64,000 nucleotides of DNA from Fuerstiella sp. (GTDB lineage Bacteria > Planctomycetota > Planctomycetia > Planctomycetales > Planctomycetaceae), in contig JAPYTO010000002.1 of NCBI GenBank assembly GCA_029941865.1, forward strand, positions 19,889 through 83,888. Direction: 5' to 3'. Made by a program: the position numbers and the translations under genes. Within the stretch, counting starts at the first letter, position 1. Every line of letters starts with the position of its first letter. This document shows positions 57,789 through 64,000 of the stretch, in pieces. The notes beneath the pieces were generated by a model. That model worked only from the letters and a program-made list of their open reading frames with translations, had not been told where the DNA came from and did not search any database.

Positions 57789-57946
57789 CGCGGGCGTTGC
57801 CCACGCGGTTAAACGAACGGTCGACGACGTTAGATGGGGATTTGTTAAACCGCGTGCCCAGCGGGCCGCGCTTTAGCGGTGGAGGGTGGCGCAGTAATGA
57901 CGGCAGGTGAGAGCGCGGGGCAACGCCCACGCGGTTAAACGGACGG
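57789..57946. repeat. Three-copy CACGCGGTTAAAC repeat cluster
   Basis: CGCGGGCGTTGCCCACGCGG plus TTAAACG (57789-57815) recurs at 57914-57946 (with CGCGGGGCAACGCCCACGCG), and an inverted copy, GTTAAACCGCGTGCCCAGCG, lies between them at 57844-57864. It fills the gap between sulfatase 3 and the PDZ gene. No T-tract was seen. It is likely another dispersed palindromic repeat. Confidence 0.65.
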
Positions 57947-58001
57947 CTCCACAGGCCCGAGCAGGACTGCGCACAAAACCACGTCGTGCAAGCGCCAGTC
58001 T

Positions 58002-58973
58002 CTATTTGGCGTCTGTGTCTCCGCTTTGCTTTTTGATCTTAGCAATTTGCTTCTGTAGTTGCTCGATCTGCTGCCGCAGGACTTGCAGTGACTGTTCGTC
58101 GTCGTCTGACGATTCGCTGGCTTCTGCTGCACGAGAGTTCTGCCTTTCAACCACGCCATGGATCAGCTTGAGTAACTGCTGTCTCTGCTGGGGCCCGTCC
58201 GTATCGTCCAGGCGAATGCCCGGACCGAAACTCCGCAACAATACGCGTGGCGATGTCGTGCCACCGGTGATGTCTTCAATCTGCGAAAGGATACTGGTGA
58301 TTCCGTCCCCGTGTGAATCTGCGTCGTGTTGTTGAAGAATCGCAAGTGACGCCAGCACGTCTCTCAGTTCCTCGCCTGTCAGCTTCTCTGGAGTGACGGC
58401 GACGGAAATTCGATCTCCATCACGCAGCAGTTCGATCGTGATTTCATTGCCTTCCGAGGCAGTGACGACCTTGATCAGGTCCTGAACGACATTCAGTTTC
58501 TGTTCTCCGACCGCCAGCAGGATGTCGTCCTGTTGGATTCCAGCTGTGGCCGCCGGCAGCCCCTCAGAAACATGGCTGGCCAGGAGTCCGCTGTCTGAGA
58601 GTTTGAGATGCCGTCGTAGAAGATTGTCCGCCGGTTCGCACATGACGCCAATCAGATAACGCGGTTCGACATCATCAGCGTGAGCCTGGCCGTGCAGGTG
58701 TGGGATGTCGTTTAGGTTGATCTTGAACCCATCTGAAAGGGATTCACTGAGGTCATATTCCTGACGTTTGCCATCCGGCCCCGTGATCACGATCCGACCT
58801 TTGACGGAAGTTTTGGGGGGAGAGTCATCTTTCTTCTCCGACGATGACTGAATGATAACTTCCACGGACCGAGTTGTGTTTGAGGTTTCTTTGTTGGATT
58901 CCTCATCCGCGAACGCGACAAACGGTATCGTCATACCGGCAAACAGCAGAACTGACATAGTTGTTGGCTTCAT
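58002..58973 (-). CDS. Secreted PDZ-domain protein of an ECF sigma cassette
   Basis: 323 residues from the ATG at 58973, with AAAGGGGA upstream. A signal peptide (MSVLLFAGMTIPFVAFA) is followed by a Ser/Lys-rich region and a PDZ domain (about 100-195: YLIGVMCEPADNLLRRH, LPAATAGIQQDDILLAVGE). There is no protease domain, so it binds C-terminal tails or misfolded partners rather than cutting them. A coiled coil (LRQQIEQLQKQIAKIKKQ) ends the protein. It begins 29 bases after the anti-sigma gene, so it may be part of the sensing device. Confidence 0.82.
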   Translation of the reverse strand: MKPTTMSVLLFAGMTIPFVAFADEESNKETSNTTRSVEVIIQSSSEKKDDSPPKTSVKGRIVITGPDGKRQEYDLSESLSDGFKINLNDIPHLHGQAHADDVEPRYLIGVMCEPADNLLRRHLKLSDSGLLASHVSEGLPAATAGIQQDDILLAVGEQKLNVVQDLIKVVTASEGNEITIELLRDGDRISVAVTPEKLTGEELRDVLASLAILQQHDADSHGDGITSILSQIEDITGGTTSPRVLLRSFGPGIRLDDTDGPQQRQQLLKLIHGVVERQNSRAAEASESSDDDEQSLQVLRQQIEQLQKQIAKIKKQSGDTDAK

Positions 58974-59002
58974 TGGACGGTCCCCTTTCATTCAAAAGGC
59001 AG

Positions 59003-59668
59003 CTATTGTAATCGAGGAGCAATGGGAGTTTCTTCAAATGGAATCATAATCGTGCGTCCGTCATCCAATCGCAATTGAATCCACTGAATCCTGCTACCGG
59101 GACTGTCAAGCACCTGGGCATCGTCTCGCAACGACTGTCTCACCTGTTGCAGATACCGTTCAAATTCCGACACGAATCTGGTCGTGTCGTCGTAAACGGG
59201 CAAGTCCCGCGACGTCTCACCGTCAGCCTCCAGCCGCATGTGATAATCCGGCTGTGCCGCAACCAACGATGCCGACACACCGCCTTCGCCGGACTCCGAC
59301 GTCTGATTCGACGGAGACGCCACGGCGTTGGCATGCTGTGGATCAACACCTGACGACATCTCACGCGAAATCAGCACGCCGCCCAGAAAGGCAACGCAGA
59401 CAGACAACGTTACCGACATCAGCGGGTGATGAAACCAGTGCGGCTTTTCTTTCTTCTGCAGCAACTGAGGAACAGGTGAGACGGCATGTTCGTGGGTCAC
59501 CGAGTGTGCGATGCCGCTGGCAACCAACTGATCTTCCATAAACGAGCATGCCAGCACCTTCCAGCCGTCAGGTTGGGTATCCAGTTGCTGTATCAGGTCT
59601 GCTCGCTGTGCGGCAGAAATCTCGCCATCCACGCAGCGTTGAAGTAGTAGTTCGTTGTGATCTGTCAT
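59003..59668 (-). CDS. Anti-sigma-factor-like membrane protein
   Basis: 221 residues. The N-terminal cytosolic part (LLLQRCVDGEISAAQRADLI) resembles the zinc-less anti-sigma domain found in planctomycetes. One membrane span follows (VTLSVCVAFLGGVLI, about 88-102), and a periplasmic tail of about 110 residues ends the protein. It starts six bases after the sigma gene. By analogy with ECF systems it would hold the sigma factor until an envelope signal releases it. The periplasmic part shows no known motif. Confidence 0.75.
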   Translation of the reverse strand: MTDHNELLLQRCVDGEISAAQRADLIQQLDTQPDGWKVLACSFMEDQLVASGIAHSVTHEHAVSPVPQLLQKKEKPHWFHHPLMSVTLSVCVAFLGGVLISREMSSGVDPQHANAVASPSNQTSESGEGGVSASLVAAQPDYHMRLEADGETSRDLPVYDDTTRFVSEFERYLQQVRQSLRDDAQVLDSPGSRIQWIQLRLDDGRTIMIPFEETPIAPRLQ

Positions 59669-59674
59669 GTTGTA

Positions 59675-60205
59675 CTAAACCTCCGCCACAAATCCGGCCA
59701 GCAGCCGTCGAAGATTCTTTCTGGCTTTCATTAATCGATACTCGACGGTGTCTTCCTTAACGCCAAGGTGCTCAGACAGTTGCCGGTACGTCCAGCCCTC
59801 CGCATATTTCAGCATCAGAATCTGCCGATCCAGTTCATTTAGTGCCTCCAGGGCGGCCTGAACCTGTTCTTTTTTTTCTGCTGCAAGAACGCTTTCCGTG
59901 GGGCTAAGTGAACTGGTCCCCATCGTTCCAGTGCCGGCTTGTGATTGCAGCCTGTCCTCAAACCGGCGACGACGACCTCGTGTGCGGCGATACATCAGGA
60001 CCTGCTTGACCGCCACCTGGTACAGCCACGCCCCCACGCGATTGAGTTCCCCCAGTGTGTCCCGCTGACGAACCAGTGCCAGGGCGATATTCTGCATGAT
60101 GTCTTCGACCGCCTCCGGTTCGCTGATTCGACTGCGCACGACGGTCCTCAGCCAGCTTTCGTTTTCCAGATAGAGGACTTGCGGGGTCATAAATTGTGGA
60201 GGCAC
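59675..60205 (-). CDS. ECF-type RNA polymerase sigma factor
   Basis: 176 residues. Region 2 is visible around SRISEPEAVEDIMQNIALAL and region 4 around LKYAEGWTYRQLSEHLGVKE, the helix-turn-helix that reads the -35 box. Between them is a Gln/Thr/Ser-rich linker. The start is a GTG at 60205 or an ATG 15 bases further on; neither has a good Shine-Dalgarno. It is the first gene of a cassette with an anti-sigma-like and a PDZ protein, so envelope stress or a surface signal is the likely input. Confidence 0.85.
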   Translation of the reverse strand: MPPQFMTPQVLYLENESWLRTVVRSRISEPEAVEDIMQNIALALVRQRDTLGELNRVGAWLYQVAVKQVLMYRRTRGRRRRFEDRLQSQAGTGTMGTSSLSPTESVLAAEKKEQVQAALEALNELDRQILMLKYAEGWTYRQLSEHLGVKEDTVEYRLMKARKNLRRLLAGFVAEV

Positions 60206-60324
60206 TGACGACAGGGACGACGCGGGCCGGTTGATAATCAGCCAGCAGCCGGACGCCAGGTACTCCAGTTGCCTCTGCGTACTTCTTCCGGAAAGGAAAA
60301 TGCAGAGTCGAACGTCCTGCGGAA

Positions 60325-61200
60325 CTATCCGGACGTCTGGTCGCCGGTTTGAGCAGGCTTGACGCTGTCGGCCGAACTGTTTTCCGTGGCGGACTCTTCC
60401 GTTTTACCGGGCTTTGGAGCCGGCGAATCCTTAATGATGGTCTCTGTTCTGGCGGACAGGTCGCGCACGCGGAGTCGGCGAAAGAGAGTCTCCGAGCCTT
60501 CGCATTGAATGGCGATGTAGCCTTTTGCCGGATCACATCCCGCGACCTCTGCGGCATTCTTGCCGTTGATCTGCACTGACAGACGACCACTCTGACTGAC
60601 GATACGGCAGGTGTTCCATTTTCCGACCTCATGCGCCAGGCTGGCGACGTCGCTGGAAGTTCCCTTCGCTCCGTCGCTGGGAAAAACGGAACCCGCTTTT
60701 GGCTGATGCAGTTGAACCTGCATGGAAACCGGCCACAGTCGCATCTCGTCCTGTGTGTAAACCAGGACTCCGCTATTGCCGTTCGGATCAGAAGTGTATT
60801 TCCATTCCAGCGTCAGTTCGAAATCCGAAAACTTCTTTTTCGTGTATAAAAAGCCCTTCGGTTCTCCGACGCATTTCAGGTATTTTTCATTTTCAACTTC
60901 GACAATCTTCCAGACATCTCCGAGCGCCACGTTTTCCTTGGAAGAAAACTGCCGCCATGTGTGTTCGATTGATTTTGCCAGCAGATCTTCCGCTGCGGGT
61001 TTTCCTTTATCCTGCTGGACATCAGACGTTGACGCGGCGTCATCCGCAGTGGAATCCAGTGGAGCCGAAGGCGTCTGCCTGGATTCCTGGCCCCACCCGG
61101 GTGTAGGTGTTACCAGCAAAATCGCGCCGGCAAGCCAAATTACGGCGATCGTCTGTACGCGCAATATTCCTGAAGTCTTATAAAGTGGCAGTGTTGACAT
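60325..61200 (-). CDS. Secreted DUF1080 (3-keto-disaccharide hydrolase-like) protein
   Basis: 291 residues from 61200. A signal peptide (about 15-38, LRVQTIAVIWLAGAILLVTP) precedes a low-complexity stretch (about 40-75). The jelly-roll body shows LKCVGEPKGFLYTKKKFSDF, DFELTLEWKY, SGVLVYTQDEMRLWPVSMQV and GYIAIQCEGSETLFRRLRVR, all DUF1080 words. Some DUF1080 proteins hydrolyse 3-keto-glycosides made by Gfo/Idh enzymes. The C-terminal 30 residues are Pro/Lys/Thr-rich. Sigma-cassette genes lie 119 bases downstream on the same strand. Confidence 0.85.
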   Translation of the reverse strand: MSTLPLYKTSGILRVQTIAVIWLAGAILLVTPTPGWGQESRQTPSAPLDSTADDAASTSDVQQDKGKPAAEDLLAKSIEHTWRQFSSKENVALGDVWKIVEVENEKYLKCVGEPKGFLYTKKKFSDFELTLEWKYTSDPNGNSGVLVYTQDEMRLWPVSMQVQLHQPKAGSVFPSDGAKGTSSDVASLAHEVGKWNTCRIVSQSGRLSVQINGKNAAEVAGCDPAKGYIAIQCEGSETLFRRLRVRDLSARTETIIKDSPAPKPGKTEESATENSSADSVKPAQTGDQTSG

Positions 61201-61675
61201 ACGGTCTGGTTCAGCCTTGTCGACGACAATGTGCGGTCTGTGTTCGGAAAAAATTAGAAATCGCCTGGGAACGAACGGACCGAAAGAAGACAAGGAATGC
61301 CGTTTCCGCCTTCAGAATCGCCGAAAGTGATTCTACGAACAATCGTCCGGCGTTCAAACATTCTTGCTCCACAGTCAGAAATGAACCGAAATCCGCGATC
61401 GGATTGCAGATGAGGCCACATGTCGAGGTATCCTGACCCAGTTGTCATTCTGCGGCAAAATGATCTGCGGACCACACTCAATTCGCAGGATCTGCGCCGT
61501 GCCCCGTCCATTCTGATGGCATTTGGACTGTTGTACGACTCTATAGTGATTAGCATGGACGGGAAGGTGGCCCATTTGATAGCCTCCTGTCGAAATTAAG
61601 TCTTACTCAGAATGAGTTGTTGTCGGCACGACCGTGCCATAACAATCTTCAATACACTTCGGCATGGAGGCCGCG
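61201..61675. other. Divergent intergenic region
   Basis: About 475 bases between the DUF1080 and rimI genes, so both promoters should be here. No hairpin or repeat was seen. The short minus-strand frame 61254-61556 has no motif. Confidence 0.4.
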
Positions 61676-62230
61676 ATGGGGTTGAAGCGAGCAAAAGGCC
61701 AGTTTGGCACGGAAACGTCCACGGATGAAGCAGCACTGCTGACTCAAATCCGCTGGTTGATTCGACGGGACATGGACGAAGTACTGGCCATTGAACGGTC
61801 CAGCTTCGAGTTTCCATGGACCGAAGAAGAATTTCTGTGCTGTCTGCGCCAACGAAACTGCATTGGTACTGTCGCGGAACTGGACCATGAAATCGTCGGT
61901 TTCATGATCTATGAACTCCATCAGTCCATGCTGCGGATTCTCAACTTTGCCGTGGCACCGAATCGTCGTCGACAGGGTGTCGGTGGTCAGATGGTGCAAC
62001 GGCTTGTTGACAAACTGTCTCAGCAGCGGCGTCGCGAAATTGTGCTGGAGGTTCGTGAAACGAACCTTGATGCTCAGCTATTCTTCGCCGACAGCAACTT
62101 CCGAGCACTGTCTGTTCTGAGAAATCATTACGACGATACACTGGAAGACGCGTACTACATGCGGTACTCGTTGCGAAGTAACGAAGCTTTTGCACCGAAT
62201 AATCGCCTGGCGGATTACGACGCAGCCTGA
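61676..62230 (+). CDS. rimI: Ribosomal-protein-alanine N-acetyltransferase-type GNAT enzyme
   Basis: 184 residues from the ATG at 61676, which has GGAGG five bases upstream; another ATG 12 bases before is also in frame. The GNAT acetyl-CoA loop is VAPNRRRQGVGGQMV, and the RimI-type substrate region FEFPWTEEEFLCCLRQ and LEVRETNLDAQLFF are visible. RimI acetylates the N-terminal alanine of ribosomal protein S18. An N-terminal extension of about 30 residues is not typical. It is convergent with sulfatase 4, three bases away. Confidence 0.88.
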   Translation: MGLKRAKGQFGTETSTDEAALLTQIRWLIRRDMDEVLAIERSSFEFPWTEEEFLCCLRQRNCIGTVAELDHEIVGFMIYELHQSMLRILNFAVAPNRRRQGVGGQMVQRLVDKLSQQRRREIVLEVRETNLDAQLFFADSNFRALSVLRNHYDDTLEDAYYMRYSLRSNEAFAPNNRLADYDAA

Positions 62231-62233
62231 CCG

Positions 62234-63718
62234 CTATTTATTCTTCTTACGGTTGAGCCAGTATGCCGGCCACTGAATCAGCTTTGATTCGTGTCGAGGC
62301 CATTTCCATGCCGGCCAGTGTGGTGCGGCTGCCTGCACTTCGCCGTAGAACTGTTGCAGTGTGGTACTCATCGCAGTGAAGACTTCGGTGTGTTCCGCGG
62401 AAACGTCAGTGGTTTCCGCGATGTCTGATCGTAGGTTGTACAGACGCAGATTCGTCAAGCCGGCGGTCTTAATCAGTTGCATTTCGTTTGCCGGAATACC
62501 GCCGCTCGGCGTCGGATCCGGAGTGTCCAGGCTGGCGACCAACTTCCAGTCACCGTCGCGAATTGCCACTTTCGCGTCAGCTCTGGCCCGATTGAACTGC
62601 CAATACAACGGCCGCTCGCGCGATAGTGTTTTTCCATTGAGTGACGGCAGAATGCTGATGCCGTCCAGGACGCGGTCGGTCGGCGACGCTATGCCCGCCA
62701 GGTCACACAGTGTTGGCAGGACATCGACACCCGATATCGGTTCTGCACTGGTGGTGCCTTCTTTCGTGTGGCCGGGCCAGCGAATGATTCCCGGCACCCG
62801 AATTCCACCATCGTAGATGGTTCCCTTTTTGTCACGCAGCGGTGCGGCCGAACCGTGCGGATGCATGCCGGTGATGGCGGGACCATTGTCGCTGGTGAAA
62901 AATACGAAGGTGTTCTGGACGAGTTTCAGCTCATTCAGACAATCCAGCAATGCACCAACCCCGGCATCCAGTTGGCTGATGTTGCCGTGATGTGCGGCAT
63001 AACCGGGGTCGTCCGACGGGTACAGGTCGGTGAACTGCTTCGCGGAAGCAATCGGTTCGTGCGGTTCATGGAAACAGGCAAACAGGAAGAACGGTTTGCC
63101 TGTGTCTCGTCCCGAACGCAGCCATGCCTGGCCCTCTGCGGCGACCAACTGTGCAGAATAACCCTGCATCGGCCCGACCGGCGTACCATTACGAACGAAA
63201 TTGTTCGGGTTGCGGTGGCTGGGCAGGGCGTTGTTCTGTGTGGAAAACCAGTGATTGAACCCATGATCAACAGGCTGAGGCTGCGTTGGCAGATTGAAGT
63301 CACCGTTGAGATGCCACTTGCCGACGTGGCACGTGTCGTATCCGGAATTCCTCAGCAGGGTGGCGATTGTGATCTCGGTTCGCATCACATGCATGGGCGA
63401 ATACATCGGAATCCAGTTGTAGATGCCGACTCGAAATGGCGTTCGTCCTGTCATCATCCCGGCTCTGGACGGCGAACAGTTCGGGTGGGCAGAGTAGCAA
63501 TCCGTCAATCGGAGGCTGTCAGCGGCGAACGCGTCGATGCGAGGAGTCTGTAAATCAGTGCCTCCGTAGCAGCCAAGGTCGCCGTATCCCAGGTCGTCTG
63601 CGAGGATGATCAGGACATTCGGACGATCACTTCCGTCAGTGTCTCCGCACGCTTCGTGAGCTGTTCGCAGAATGGTCAGGCAAACGGCGACTGCAGCTGC
63701 CAGTTGAAGAATTCTCAT
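62234..63718 (-). CDS. Secreted sulfatase 4 (arylsulfatase-type)
   Basis: 494 residues with CGGAGAG upstream of the ATG. A signal peptide (LQLAAAVAVCLTILRTA) leads into NVLIILADDLGYGDLGCYGG, the calcium site with both aspartates. The formylglycine motif is C81-S-P-S-R85. CHVGKWHLNGDF, FFTSDNGPAITG and GIRVPGIIRWPG are conserved sulfatase words. It should act outside the cytoplasm on an unknown sulfated glycan. The C-terminus (YWLNRKKNK) is basic. Confidence 0.92.
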   Translation of the reverse strand: MRILQLAAAVAVCLTILRTAHEACGDTDGSDRPNVLIILADDLGYGDLGCYGGTDLQTPRIDAFAADSLRLTDCYSAHPNCSPSRAGMMTGRTPFRVGIYNWIPMYSPMHVMRTEITIATLLRNSGYDTCHVGKWHLNGDFNLPTQPQPVDHGFNHWFSTQNNALPSHRNPNNFVRNGTPVGPMQGYSAQLVAAEGQAWLRSGRDTGKPFFLFACFHEPHEPIASAKQFTDLYPSDDPGYAAHHGNISQLDAGVGALLDCLNELKLVQNTFVFFTSDNGPAITGMHPHGSAAPLRDKKGTIYDGGIRVPGIIRWPGHTKEGTTSAEPISGVDVLPTLCDLAGIASPTDRVLDGISILPSLNGKTLSRERPLYWQFNRARADAKVAIRDGDWKLVASLDTPDPTPSGGIPANEMQLIKTAGLTNLRLYNLRSDIAETTDVSAEHTEVFTAMSTTLQQFYGEVQAAAPHWPAWKWPRHESKLIQWPAYWLNRKKNK

Positions 63719-63897
63719 GCCTGCTCTCCGAAAATAGACTGCATCCGTCGAGTGTCGCCATCTGCGTGCTCAAGCCGACGGCAAACATGCTGCCAGGTTG
63801 TGGCCACTCATCCCGTGGATTTACGGGTGACAAATCACTACGCTCCGCAGTCTGCCACAGACTGCTGTGGATTGCCACCACCTAAAGAAGTCCGGAC
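63719..63897. other. Divergent gap, sulfatase 4 / partial gene at the edge
   Basis: 179 bases holding the promoters of both flanking genes. Nothing else is seen. Confidence 0.3.
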
Positions 63898-64000
63898 ATG
63901 CACTGCCTAAGCAATCTCGATGTCGATCGCTCTACCTTTGTCACGCACCTGGAATGTGGACTGGAGGGTGATCGATACGAATCCGACCGGATTCATCGAC
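63898..64000 (+). CDS. thrC: Probable threonine synthase, first 34 codons
   Basis: An open frame from ATG at 63898 runs off the right edge. The translation includes FVTHLECGLEGDRYESDRIH, which resembles the N-terminal zinc-ribbon-like start of threonine synthases (THLECxxCGxxYxxxxxH), although here only one of the cysteines is present. It is too short for an independent check, so the call is tentative. The competing frame from ATG at 63920 looks less protein-like. Confidence 0.5.
   Translation, partial: MHCLSNLDVDRSTFVTHLECGLEGDRYESDRIHR

Overview
The window reads as chromosomal DNA of a marine-type planctomycete, probably Planctomycetales. The signs are two DUF1559 pseudopilin-like proteins each paired with a small lipoprotein, four secreted sulfatases, Gfo/Idh/MocA oxidoreductases, a HEAT-repeat sialidase, a DUF1080 protein, a propeller-cytochrome c fusion, an ECF sigma/anti-sigma/PDZ cassette, and a Gram-negative lipid A pathway beside a very long SecA. 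GC is moderately high, genes are loosely packed, many lack a clear Shine-Dalgarno, and intergenic DNA is rich in hairpin repeats. No tRNA, rRNA, CRISPR array, prophage or intact insertion sequence was found.

Layout. 1-3.7 kb: tail of an amidohydrolase, a nucleotide-sugar dehydrogenase (minus), a hairpin-rich gap, a methyltransferase. 3.7-8.6 kb, minus strand: an envelope block in the transcription order ompH/skp-like, lpxC, lpxA, Gfo/Idh oxidoreductase, dksA-like, lspA, several with overlapping stop and start codons. 9.1-15 kb: a 1101-residue YCF48-propeller/CBM9-like protein with what looks like a dead PIG-L domain in the middle, and a multi-zinc-ribbon protein. 15-20 kb, minus: secA then waaA (Kdo transferase). 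20.4-25.6 kb, plus: sulfite-oxidase-like molybdoprotein, nrdR, comEC, OmpA-like lipoprotein. 25.6-31.8 kb, minus: lipoprotein/DUF1559 pair, then a Gfo/Idh-SDR-sialidase operon. 32-38 kb: LTXXQ-like protein, der, a second lipoprotein/DUF1559 pair, sulfatase 1. 38-44 kb: thioredoxin-like secreted protein, propeller-dihaem protein convergent with a TPR-peroxiredoxin. 44-55 kb: trpA, sulfatase 2, rimO, pgsA, Ycf46-like AAA ATPase convergent with a stand-alone M41-like peptidase, PPK2, rhodanese, class III aminotransferase. 55-64 kb: sulfatase 3 with a Tat-exported TIM-barrel protein, ECF sigma/anti-sigma/PDZ, DUF1080 protein, rimI, sulfatase 4, and the first codons of a probable threonine synthase at the right edge.

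Functionally there are three themes: outer-membrane and lipid A building (lpxC, lpxA, waaA, OmpH/Skp, lspA, secA); breakdown or remodelling of sulfated and other glycans (sulfatases, sialidase-like, Gfo/Idh, SDR, isomerase-like, DUF1080); and ordinary housekeeping (der, rimO, rimI, trpA, pgsA, nrdR, comEC).

The most unusual observations are a SecA whose C-terminal helical region holds five tandem Trp-Ala-containing units, the degenerate PIG-L-like domain between a YCF48 propeller and a CBM9-like domain, a sulfatase with Cys-His-Met-Ser-Arg in place of the usual formylglycine motif, and small mobile palindromic elements, one caught inserted within a copy of another repeat with an apparent 8-bp target duplication. 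No undescribed multi-gene system such as a defence or biosynthetic island is evident.
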